Positions 41,832 to 50,265 of a DNA stretch of 51,733 bases are shown here, one piece after another. A program made the position numbers and the translations under genes. Origin of the DNA: Holophaga sp. (lineage in GTDB: Bacteria; Acidobacteriota; Holophagae; Holophagales; Holophagaceae). The notes beneath the pieces were generated by a model. It had not been told where the DNA came from. It was given only the letters and a program-made list of their open reading frames with translations, and did not search any database. The stretch lies in assembly GCA_016715205.1 (NCBI GenBank), contig JADKBC010000022.1:1-51733 (forward strand), read 5' to 3'. Each line of letters begins with the position of its first letter. Position 1 is the stretch's first letter.

Positions 41832-42614
41832 ATGGCTGGCGCAACTGGATCCACCTTCACCTTTCTCGCAGGCGCCCTGGCGGGCCTCGGCGGCGGGGTC
41901 CTTTCGGGCCTGTTCGGGGTGGGCGGGGGCATCGTGCTCATCCCCTTGCTGGCGCTCCTTCTGGGCCTCAACCAGCACCAGGCCCAGGGCGTGACCCTGG
42001 CCGCCCTGCTGCTGCCCAACAGTCTGCCTGCCGTGCTGCATTTCCGTAGCCGGGGCATTCCCATTCACTGGCCCCTGGTGGGCGCCATCGTGGTGGCCTT
42101 TCTCCCGGGCGTCTGGGCTGGTGCCAAGGTGGCCAATCGCATTCCCGAAGGTCCCCTGCGCATCGGCTTTGTCTGCTTCCTGCTGCTGCTGGCCCTGCGC
42201 ACTTTCTTGCAAAAACGGCCGGCGGTCTCCGCTGTCGAGCTTCCTCCCATGGCACCGCCCTGGGCGCCCGGCCTCATCATTGGGCTTGTGGGCGGGTGCT
42301 GTGCCGGGCTGCTCGGCATTGGCGGTGGGGTGGTGATGATTCCCATGCTGGTGCTCTGGCTGAAGCTGCCCCAGCACGAAGCCCAACTGGTCAGCATCGC
42401 CGTACTGCTGCCCCCTGTAGGCCTTCCCGGCGTGCTGGTTTATGCCAAATCACAACCGGCCTTCCCCTGGTTGATCCTGATCGGCCTTGCCCTGGGGTTT
42501 CAATTGGGCGCCTTTGGCGGCGCACGGATTGCCACTCGGATCGCGGGCCCTCGCCTCCAGCGGATCTTCGCGGGGGTCATGGTGGCCCTGGCGGCCATGC
42601 TGCTGCTTCGCTAG
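41832..42614 (+). CDS. TauE/SafE-family permease
   Basis: This is a membrane protein of 260 residues with seven or eight predicted helices. It has the internal duplication of the family: GVLSGLFGVGGGIVLIPLL near residue 20 and GCCAGLLGIGGGVVMIPML near 155. Members export sulfite, sulfonates or other organic anions. Nothing adjacent names the substrate. It is divergent from the phosphoesterase-like gene across 47 bases and precedes thyX by 31 bases. Confidence 0.88.
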   Translation: MAGATGSTFTFLAGALAGLGGGVLSGLFGVGGGIVLIPLLALLLGLNQHQAQGVTLAALLLPNSLPAVLHFRSRGIPIHWPLVGAIVVAFLPGVWAGAKVANRIPEGPLRIGFVCFLLLLALRTFLQKRPAVSAVELPPMAPPWAPGLIIGLVGGCCAGLLGIGGGVVMIPMLVLWLKLPQHEAQLVSIAVLLPPVGLPGVLVYAKSQPAFPWLILIGLALGFQLGAFGGARIATRIAGPRLQRIFAGVMVALAAMLLLR

Positions 42615-42645
42615 ATCTGCGGCAAACTGTTGGTAGGAGTCCACC

Positions 42646-43326
42646 ATGCCCTTTCCTGAAATCAGCGTCCTCGACCGTGGCTTTGTGCGCCTCATCGATC
42701 ACATGGGTACCGACCTCACCGTGGTGAATGCGGCCCGCGTGTCCTTTGGCAAGCGGAAGGAAGCCTTCGATCCCAAGGATGCCGAGTTGGTGGACTACCT
42801 GGCCGAACACGAACATACGGCCCCCTTTCGCCATGCCTACCTGACCTTTCATGTGAAGGCCCCCATTTTTGTGTTCCGCCAATGGATGAAGCATCGCATC
42901 GCCAGTGATTTCAATGAGATTTCCGGGCGCTACGTGGAGTTCAAGGAGGACGAATATTTCGTTCCTGAGACCTTTCGCCAACAGGCCAAGGTCAACAAAC
43001 AGGGCAGCGAAGGCGAAATTCCCGAGGCCCAGCGTACCGCGGCACGGGAGGCCTACCTCGACGCCTGCCAGAACAGCGTCACCCAATACAAAAAACTAAT
43101 CGATCTGGGCGTCTGCCGCGAGCAGGCCCGGTGCGTGCTGCCCGTGGGGCTCTATTCAGAGGTCTATTGGACCGCCAGCCTCCAGGCCGTGGCCCACTTC
43201 CTCCACCTGCGTCTGGACAGCCATGCCCAGTGGGAAATCCAGCAGTACGCCCAGGCCGTGAAGGACCTCACCGAGCCGCATTTCCCCAATAGCCTGAAGG
43301 CCTTGATGAAAGCGCCCACGGCCTAG
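42646..43326 (+). CDS. thyX: Flavin-dependent thymidylate synthase
   Basis: ThyX makes dTMP from dUMP using FAD and methylene-tetrahydrofolate, replacing ThyA. It has 226 residues. The signature RHRxxSxNExSxRY is seen as KHRIASDFNEISGRY, with Lys for the first Arg. Flanking blocks are AEHEHTAPFRHAYLTFHVKAPIFVFRQW before it and CREQARCVLPVGLYSEVYWTAS after it. TAGGAG precedes the ATG. Its last four bases overlap the end of the convergent DUF5916 gene. Confidence 0.95.
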   Translation: MPFPEISVLDRGFVRLIDHMGTDLTVVNAARVSFGKRKEAFDPKDAELVDYLAEHEHTAPFRHAYLTFHVKAPIFVFRQWMKHRIASDFNEISGRYVEFKEDEYFVPETFRQQAKVNKQGSEGEIPEAQRTAAREAYLDACQNSVTQYKKLIDLGVCREQARCVLPVGLYSEVYWTASLQAVAHFLHLRLDSHAQWEIQQYAQAVKDLTEPHFPNSLKALMKAPTA

Positions 43327-45776
43327 CGGAACATCCAGCTGATTTTCATCTGCACCACATCGTCGCTTGGCAAGTGGCGCAGCACGGCCAGATCCAAGCG
43401 GGGGCGAATGCTCGCACGGTCATTGAGCAAGGCATCGGTCGCCACACCGTGTGTGTACACAAAGTAGAAGGCACTGCCCGGGCGGAATTCCCAACGGGTA
43501 ATGAGGTTCACGTTCCATAGGCGATCGCTGAAGGCCGTCGAAACATGGGTAACGCCATCGGGCAAACCCGGCGCAATGGTTTGGTCATCCACGTAATGGC
43601 CCACCTCCCGAAATGCGTAATTGGCATCCAGCCATTGGCTGAACAACTGAATGCTGAAGGTGGGGCTGAGGGCGTAGGAAACGCGCAGGGTCTGATCCAT
43701 CAACCCCATTCGTCGCAGCCCCACCATGGGCGCGGCGGTTTCGAGGGCATCCTCCGGGCCAGCTAAATATTTTCGCTCCCCGTTATCGCGCACCAGATTG
43801 GTGTTGAGCTGAACTTCCACCGCCGAACCGAGCTTGATGGATTGGAACAGGCCCAGGTCGGTGCTGGGACCGCCCTCATGCCAACCCCGATCCACCGAAA
43901 GCCGCACATACCAAGGCCGATTGCCGGGCGTATCCGCCCCGATGCCTGCCCAGGGGTGCCGCGCGGTCCGCAGGTACTTCTTTACGGGATCGGTAAAGGT
44001 TCGTAGTTCGCGGTCATCCTCCGCTGGTAAATCCAGCCCGCCTTGCAACCATGTGGAGAAAAAATTCGTGAAATCTGTTCGGAAAAAGGCTCCCATGGAT
44101 CGCTGGATCACGTGACCAGCCTGGTCACGGATCACCACTCCGGTGGCGCTTATCTCCATGTTTCTCAGAATTCCGATGGCCTGGTCCCAGCGCCGCGACA
44201 CCGACATGACCGCCCGTTGTTCATCCGCCCGGGAAAGATAGCCCACGTCGTTGGGATCAAAGGCCCGCGAAGCATTCACTGCCGTGACATCCGCGGCCCA
44301 ACCCGAACGCCACTGGCGGTTGACATGCAGGCGCCCCCGCCAGCCTTCAACGGTTTCCCCGCGGGTTCCAGCCACACTGCGGGCCAGGGTGAATTCGGAA
44401 ATGGTGCTCTTATCGGGCGTCTTGTACACCGCGTCCAGGGCCTGCACGTTGGCTTCTCGTCCATCCGCGCGGGCTTGGCGCATGAACGAGCCAAAACCAC
44501 CCACGTAGCTGCCCGATTCCCCAAGGGCCTGCTGAATGCGCAATACGCCAAAATTGGTGAGTGGATAGACCTCGCGAGACACGATCTGGTCCGGGTCGCC
44601 AGGGTTGGGTGACTTGATCGCCAAGGTGGCTTTCGCGTTGGCCACACTGGCCCCCAGCACACCAAAATTGAGGCCCGAGGCCAGTTTGACGGTGTACTTC
44701 GCCGCGCCGTTGATTTCCGCGGCCTGGGGCCGATCCACCACCCGCTCCCCTGCGCCCAGATCGGGATCCCCCAACCCACGGCCGATGCGTCGGCTGTAGA
44801 GCAGCCCATTCCCAGCGACCTGAAAGATCTCCATGCCTTCCAGGAAGAACGGCCGCTTCTCTGGCAGATAGGTTTCGTAGGTGCCGAGGTTCAGCACCGC
44901 TTGGTCCACTTCCACCTGACCAAAGTCGGGCAGTACCGAGAGATCCAATTGCGAATGGCTGGTCAGTCCCAGGTGCGCATCTAAACCCAAGCGATGGGTC
45001 CAGACACGATCATCGTAGGGCTGGGACGTTTCAAATTTCCGCTGGGTGCTGATGAAGGGGATCCATTCCTGACGCGCCCGAGGACGAATACCTTCGATGC
45101 CAGTGAGCAGCGGAAACCGGCTGACAAAGGCATTTTGCCCCCGGGGTGGCAGTTCCCAATAGCTGGTTTCACGCACCGGCCCCTGGTCCGCGCGGCTGAA
45201 ATTGATGCCCCAGGTTTGGGGCCCTTCTCCTGGCCGAATGCGCAGCAACGAAAACGGGATCTTAAGCTTGGCGGTCCACCCGTCACGATCCACCGAAACC
45301 GAGCTTTCCCACACCCCATCCCAACTGGAATCGCCACGCATATCTTCGCCCACATGGAGCGTGTCGCGCTGAACCCCGCTGGCATTCACCGAGAAACCCC
45401 AGGCTGTGCGGCGATCCAGCAGGCTATCGAGGTAGACCGAAAACCAGTCGCTGGAACTATCCTGGTCACGGCGATGCAGGCGGCGGATGATTGCCGCGTG
45501 GCCCTTGGGATGCTCCATCCGCGCGCCCACATAGAGGAAGTGGTCGTCGTACAGAACTTTGACCACGGTGGGCAGGGCCGCGTCTTTGCCAAAATCCGGC
45601 CAATTCACGGTGAACCCAGAGGCGCTGGGAGCCTCGGCCCAGGCGGGTTCGGATAACCGACCATCCATCCGAATGGGCTGCACGGTGCGCACCGCATTCA
45701 GGGATTGTGTCCCTTCCTGCGCCCCGAAGCACAGGAGCGAGAAACAAAGACTAAGTGCCAAAGCGCGTAAGGTCAT
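43323..45776 (-). CDS. DUF5916 outer-membrane-type protein with N-terminal CBM9-like domain
   Basis: This large exported protein has about 817 residues from the ATG at 45776. The signal peptide is MTLRALALSLCFSLLCFGAQ. A carbohydrate-binding family 9-like domain follows (RMDGRLSEPAWAEAPSASGF, then SDWFSVYLDSLLDRRTAWGF). The long C-terminal part is rich in alternating strands, contains LPEKRPFFLEGMEIF typical of DUF5916, and ends in Phe-Arg, so a beta-barrel is likely. Such proteins are common in Bacteroidota and Acidobacteriota and their function is not established. No susC/susD-like partner is adjacent. It is divergent from the DUF192 gene. Confidence 0.82.
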   Translation of the reverse strand: MTLRALALSLCFSLLCFGAQEGTQSLNAVRTVQPIRMDGRLSEPAWAEAPSASGFTVNWPDFGKDAALPTVVKVLYDDHFLYVGARMEHPKGHAAIIRRLHRRDQDSSSDWFSVYLDSLLDRRTAWGFSVNASGVQRDTLHVGEDMRGDSSWDGVWESSVSVDRDGWTAKLKIPFSLLRIRPGEGPQTWGINFSRADQGPVRETSYWELPPRGQNAFVSRFPLLTGIEGIRPRARQEWIPFISTQRKFETSQPYDDRVWTHRLGLDAHLGLTSHSQLDLSVLPDFGQVEVDQAVLNLGTYETYLPEKRPFFLEGMEIFQVAGNGLLYSRRIGRGLGDPDLGAGERVVDRPQAAEINGAAKYTVKLASGLNFGVLGASVANAKATLAIKSPNPGDPDQIVSREVYPLTNFGVLRIQQALGESGSYVGGFGSFMRQARADGREANVQALDAVYKTPDKSTISEFTLARSVAGTRGETVEGWRGRLHVNRQWRSGWAADVTAVNASRAFDPNDVGYLSRADEQRAVMSVSRRWDQAIGILRNMEISATGVVIRDQAGHVIQRSMGAFFRTDFTNFFSTWLQGGLDLPAEDDRELRTFTDPVKKYLRTARHPWAGIGADTPGNRPWYVRLSVDRGWHEGGPSTDLGLFQSIKLGSAVEVQLNTNLVRDNGERKYLAGPEDALETAAPMVGLRRMGLMDQTLRVSYALSPTFSIQLFSQWLDANYAFREVGHYVDDQTIAPGLPDGVTHVSTAFSDRLWNVNLITRWEFRPGSAFYFVYTHGVATDALLNDRASIRPRLDLAVLRHLPSDDVVQMKISWMFR

Positions 45777-45952
45777 CCCATGTCCCACCCCGGCAGAAGC
45801 GGGATAGCGAATATTACCCCATCTAGCGAGGTATCCTCAACTAAAGCCTTTTTCATCACCGGCTTCGGGTGCTGACACTCCAGATGTCGTCATCCGCAAT
45901 CCATCGCCTAGGCCTTGAATCCGGTACCATGAGTTCTCGCCTTGGAGTTTCC

Positions 45953-46459
45953 ATGCACCCCTTTCTTCTAAGCAGCCTCATCGCCATGAGCCCCTATCAG
46001 ACCGATGGCGGCACCGTGGTGGTCAAAGGCCAGCGCTTTCTCGCCGAGGTGGCCCGAACCGAGCAGGAACGCGCCCGCGGCATGATGTATCGCACCCAAC
46101 TGGCCAAGGACCGCTGCATGATCTTCATCGCTGACGATGACGCCCAGCGCCCCTTTTGGATGAAAAACTGCCTGATCGCCCTGGACATGGTCTGGGTCAA
46201 GGCCGATGGCACTGTCGTGGAAATCAAAGAAAGCGCCCCGCCCATGCCCGCCATGTTCCGCGGTTCCGACTTCGACATCCCCAACTACGGAGGCAACGTC
46301 GTCTCCCGCCACGTCATCGAGTTTGCCTCCGGCACCGTCCGACGGTTGAAGTTGAAGGTAGGCGACCGGGTTGGATGGGAACTGCAGTTCAAGGATGGGA
46401 GTGCCATGCGGGGCGGCGTGGCGGTGCCGAAGGAAGGTGGGAAGGGTAAAAAGCGTTAG
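45953..46459 (+). CDS. DUF192 protein
   Basis: This 168-residue protein starts MHPFLLSSLIAMSPYQ, where a short hydrophobic stretch may be an export signal. The family core is clear: VARTEQERARGMMYRTQL, MIFIADDDAQRPFWMKNCLIALDMVWV and VGDRVGWELQF. TTGGAG lies six bases before the ATG. DUF192 proteins are widespread small beta-barrel proteins whose role is not firmly known. The tail is lysine/glycine-rich (EGGKGKKR). A 192-base gap follows, without a gene I can support, and separates it from the polysaccharide cluster. Confidence 0.85.
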   Translation: MHPFLLSSLIAMSPYQTDGGTVVVKGQRFLAEVARTEQERARGMMYRTQLAKDRCMIFIADDDAQRPFWMKNCLIALDMVWVKADGTVVEIKESAPPMPAMFRGSDFDIPNYGGNVVSRHVIEFASGTVRRLKLKVGDRVGWELQFKDGSAMRGGVAVPKEGGKGKKR

Positions 46460-46651
46460 ACATTTCGCAACCTAGCACTCTTTCGATTGGCAACCTTTGA
46501 ACCATGCAATTCACTCGAAGCGTCTTGCCCCCCATAGGAAAGGGTGGGATTACCTAACCCAGTCAAGACACACCGAGATGAGAACTCCCAAAGATCGAGC
46601 ATCTTGCCTCCCTCTGATCACTCCCAGCACTAAGCAATCCGAGGGGCCCCT

Positions 46652-48121
46652 TTGGCTGACTTAGAACCTCGCCCCAGGCATGGCATTTCCTTTCTTCGGG
46701 ATCTCCTTGGGAATGGCCTCGCTCAGTCCTTCCAAGCCCTCGCCCCGATCCTGTTCACGCCCCTGCTCACCCGATCCCTGAAACCCTCGGAATATGGAGT
46801 ACTCGGCGTGGCCGGAGCCCTCATGGTTCTGGTTGTGAACGCAAGTTCCCTGAATCTTGATTCGGCCGCATCCCGCTGGTACTGGGGTACGCGGGATGAA
46901 GTTGACCGACGCACCACGCTGGTCACCTGGGCCTGGAGCGTCCTGCTTCTCTCTCTGGGCGCCTTCGGGTTCCTGATCCTCATGCGCCCCTGGCTGACCC
47001 GCTGGTTATTCCCGGAGGCAGCAGCCCGGATTGCATACCCTTGGATTGCAGCAACAGTGCTGTCCTCCTCCCTGAGCAACGTCCTTGCCTACCGCCTCAG
47101 GCTTTCCAGGCGACCCCTGGCGGTGATGTCCTATTCCGGACTGGTTGCAGCCGGGTCGATTTCGGGGATATGGTTCCTGGTCTTTCACCTGGGGCGAGGC
47201 CTGGAAGGGTTCTATCAGGCCATGGTGGCCGTAGGAATCCTTGGAAGCGCCGCAGCCATCATCACCATGCGCGACCTGTGGGATGTTCGCCAAGCATCCT
47301 GGGTACGACTTAAGGAAATGCTTCGCTATTCAGCCCCCCTGGTCCCGGCCAGCCTCGCGACCTGGGTAATCAATCTCTCCGACCGGTTCCTGGTTCAGTT
47401 CTTGGCGGGAGGGGAACAGGTTGGACGATACCATTTTGCCTCCGTCCTCTCCATGGCCGTGGGTTTCCCCGTCACCGCCTTCCTGGTGGCCTGGGCCCCA
47501 TTCGCGCTTTCTATTCATGAAAAAAAAGAAGCCCCTTTGGTTTTCCGCCGCGCGGCATTGGTGTTCACTGCTGTCACCCTCAATCTGTCCCTTGCCCTGG
47601 CCTTGGGTGCCCCGTTACTGGCAAGGGTCATGGCACCCACAGCCTATGCAAAGGCCTTACCCGCGATCCTGTTACTGGCTTGGTGCCATGTCTTGATGGG
47701 ACTCATGCAGATTGCCTCTCTCGGTGCAGCCATTGCGAAACGAAATGATCTGGTCCTGAAAGCCTTTGGGCTTGGGGTGGTATTTAACTTGGCATCCACC
47801 GCCCTCCTCGTACCGCGCCTGGGCGCCTTTGGAGCAGCCCTGGCTACGCTTCTCTCCTATTTCTTGCTCCTGGTCCTAATCTGGCGCGCCGCTAACCGGG
47901 TCTATCCAATCCCCCATGATTGGGCCGGTGTTGGCTGGCTGTTTGCGCTGCAGGCCTTATTCATCCTTCTGGTGGTATCCCCGGCGACGGGGGTTGCTTC
48001 CCTCGGGCTTTCACTTGCGGTGGTTGTCTTCCTGTCCCACGTGACGTTGTCCTGCTTTCTCCTCCGGTGGCGATGGTATTTGCCCCATCTCGATGGTGTT
48101 CAAACGGGGGCGTCCCAATGA
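46652..48121 (+). CDS. Oligosaccharide flippase (Wzx/MATE-like)
   Basis: This is a polytopic membrane protein of 489 residues with about 12-14 predicted helices. It belongs to the polysaccharide biosynthesis family that flips lipid-linked sugar units. Marks are LAQSFQALAPILFTPLLTRSL and YGVLGVAGALMVLV in the first helices, and PLVPASLATWVINLSDRFLV mid-protein. The start is TTG at 46652, with GAGGGG five bases upstream; no ATG is close. Its TGA overlaps the next ATG by four bases. It is the first gene of the surface-sugar cluster. Confidence 0.9.
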   Translation: MADLEPRPRHGISFLRDLLGNGLAQSFQALAPILFTPLLTRSLKPSEYGVLGVAGALMVLVVNASSLNLDSAASRWYWGTRDEVDRRTTLVTWAWSVLLLSLGAFGFLILMRPWLTRWLFPEAAARIAYPWIAATVLSSSLSNVLAYRLRLSRRPLAVMSYSGLVAAGSISGIWFLVFHLGRGLEGFYQAMVAVGILGSAAAIITMRDLWDVRQASWVRLKEMLRYSAPLVPASLATWVINLSDRFLVQFLAGGEQVGRYHFASVLSMAVGFPVTAFLVAWAPFALSIHEKKEAPLVFRRAALVFTAVTLNLSLALALGAPLLARVMAPTAYAKALPAILLLAWCHVLMGLMQIASLGAAIAKRNDLVLKAFGLGVVFNLASTALLVPRLGAFGAALATLLSYFLLLVLIWRAANRVYPIPHDWAGVGWLFALQALFILLVVSPATGVASLGLSLAVVVFLSHVTLSCFLLRWRWYLPHLDGVQTGASQ

Positions 48122-49022
48122 CCCTCTCTTGGAATTTCCTGACCAATCCCTTGGCACGGCTTTCCAGGAACCATGCCAATTCTCGGCTGTTTTGGCGGCT
48201 GAAAGAACCCCTGCGGAAATTGTTTACACCCAGGCGGAATTCACCTATCGAGGACTGGATTTGGCTGGATAGATTTGACGGTGACCTGAAGATTCAAATC
48301 AACCGAAATGCCTATCTCGGGAGTCTGTTGTACTGGCATGGGGGGCATGCCCAAGAAGAGTCTGCCTATTTCAAACTATTCCTGAAGCCCGGCATGGTGG
48401 TCGTGGATGCCGGCGCGAACTTTGGGGAATTGACTTTGATCGCCGCCAAACAGGTTGGGCCAACGGGCCATGTATATTCCTTTGAACCTGTCCCGAGTAT
48501 TTTTCAAGTATTGAACCGCAACATCGTTGCCAACGGCTTTAACCACGTCCATGCGCAAAACACCGGCCTTCACGAGGCCCCAGGAAACTTCAGATTTACG
48601 AAGCAAATGGCGTGGATGCAGCAGGGGAAAACAACGAAGGTCTTGGAACTTTTTTCCCCACTCCTCTTCGATCCAAACCGGCAGGCGAAGTGCCTTTGGA
48701 AACCCTAGATGAATTCGTGAAAACCCATAAAATAACCCGCCTTGACCTGTTGAAAGTTGATGTTGAGGGAAGTGAATGGTGCCTGTTCCTGGGAGCGAGA
48801 AACACCCTGAACCGCTTTAAACCATGCTTGGTGTTCGAATTGAATCGAGAAACCTGTGTTGCATCCGGCCATAGTCCCGAGGCACTGCTTCAGATGCTTG
48901 AATCATTCGGCTATCAATTTTTCAAGCTGGACGGCAGTACACCCTTGCCGGATCCACTCCCGGACATGACTAACGTCCTGGGGAAACCAAGGAAGGCCTC
49001 CACACCTCCCTTGGGGGCATGA
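48118..49022 (+). pseudogene. FkbM-family methyltransferase, broken by a one-base frameshift
   Basis: From the ATG at 48118 the frame gives the SAM-binding motif VVDAGANFGELTLIAAKQVG and VYSFEPVPSIFQVLNRNI. It then loses homology after GLHEAPGNFR and stops at 48708. The next frame continues the family exactly from about 48594: IYEANGVDAAGENNEGLG, VPLETLDEFVKTHKITRLD, LLKVDVEGSEWCLFLGA and PCLVFELNRE. Adding one G at about 48593 (TTCAG to TTCAGG) restores FRIYEANG and a protein of about 301 residues. Either the gene is inactive or the base is a consensus error. FkbM enzymes O-methylate sugars in such clusters. It is coupled to the flippase and adjacent to the glycosyltransferase. Confidence 0.85.
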
Positions 49023-50234
49023 ATGCACAAGGGGCTCCGGATCCTATTCGTGCCTTCCTGGTACCCATCCCAGAACAGTCCCATGGGTGGGACTTTTTTT
49101 CGGGAACAAGCCCAAGCCCTGGCCACGGAAGGGAGCGAGGTTACAGTCCTCCATCCTGAGGTTCGCTATTGGCGAACCCCAGGTCACCTGTGGTCAGGTC
49201 TATTTCGAAGCCATTGCCACCAGCGGGGAAACTTACTAGAGGTTTTGGAGTCTGGCCCAACCCTAAGCCTTAGGCGGCGGGTGGGCCTGGTCACTTGGGA
49301 GATCAGGGTTCTACTCCTGTACCTCCGGTATTTCCGTCGAATCGGCAGGCCCGATGTCATCCATGCCCAAAGCGCTTTCCCAGGTGCTTGTGCAGCAAGG
49401 CTTTTGGCCAAATTGCTTTCCACCCCCTTGGTCATCACTGAACATCAATCCGACTATTACGATGGGGCATACACTCCTTGGCAGATGAAGGCCTTGAGTC
49501 GCTGCTTTCACGAAGCCACGGCAGTCATCGCAGTGAGCAATTTTTTGAAGCAAACCCTCACCGAGGCGAACCTTGTTTCAGAGGCAAAGATCGAGGTTCT
49601 TCCCAACCCGGTGGATTCCCTCAAATTTTTCCCAAGGCCTTCTATCCCTGCTGGCGATTTTCGATTTCTCAGCGTGGGCTCACTATCTGAATTAAAGCGT
49701 AATTCGGATCTGATCCTGGCTTTCTGTGAAGCATTTCCATTACAGGAATCCGTCCAATTGGATATTGTCGGCGAGGGTCCGGATTTCGAAACATTAAAGG
49801 AACTGATTGAGTCCAGAGGAAGGGGTTCCCAGATTCGTCTCCTGGGTTCGATCCCTAGGGAACGAATGCCAGATCAGTTTCGCAAAGCCCACGCCTACGT
49901 GCAGGCGAGTCGTATCGAAACCTTTGGCGTGGCGCTCGCAGAAGCCCTCATGACCGGACTTCCGGTCATTTCAACCGCTTGTGGTGGCCCGGAGGATTTT
50001 GTGACCCCTGCAAATGGCTTTCTGGTGCCAGTGGGTGAGAAGCAAGCGATGGTTGAAGCTCTGCGCAGCATCCGTCGGGACTATTCAAGGTTCAATCGCC
50101 ACCAAATCAGCACCCAGAGCCGGGACGTCTTTGGAATCCCCTCCTTCGTAAACCACGTGATGAAGCTCTACACTCGAGTTCTTGGAAAAGTAGAGGCTCC
50201 CCTCGAATTCCCTGGAAAAGAAACGCTGCGCTAA
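49023..50234 (+). CDS. Glycosyltransferase family 4 protein
   Basis: This is a GT-B fold glycosyltransferase of 403 residues. The N-terminal domain has ILFVPSWYPSQNSPMGGTFF with the acceptor-side glycine loop, and DVIHAQSAFPGACAA. The C-terminal nucleotide-sugar domain has AVIAVSNFLKQTL, VLPNPVDSLKFF, FLSVGSLSELKRN and the E-x7-E motif in ETFGVALAEALMTGLPVIS. No signal or membrane helix is seen, so it is cytoplasmic or membrane-peripheral. It starts directly after the FkbM stop. The donor and acceptor sugars are unknown. Confidence 0.92.
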   Translation: MHKGLRILFVPSWYPSQNSPMGGTFFREQAQALATEGSEVTVLHPEVRYWRTPGHLWSGLFRSHCHQRGNLLEVLESGPTLSLRRRVGLVTWEIRVLLLYLRYFRRIGRPDVIHAQSAFPGACAARLLAKLLSTPLVITEHQSDYYDGAYTPWQMKALSRCFHEATAVIAVSNFLKQTLTEANLVSEAKIEVLPNPVDSLKFFPRPSIPAGDFRFLSVGSLSELKRNSDLILAFCEAFPLQESVQLDIVGEGPDFETLKELIESRGRGSQIRLLGSIPRERMPDQFRKAHAYVQASRIETFGVALAEALMTGLPVISTACGGPEDFVTPANGFLVPVGEKQAMVEALRSIRRDYSRFNRHQISTQSRDVFGIPSFVNHVMKLYTRVLGKVEAPLEFPGKETLR

Positions 50235-50265
50235 GACTCCATTCAAGAAAGGCTGGCTCCCAAAC

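Noticed and set aside
46460..46651. Possible small gene or promoter in the gap before the flippase
   Set aside because: There is no frame with a ribosome site and no convincing -35/-10 pair. The gap is only noted as less GC-rich.
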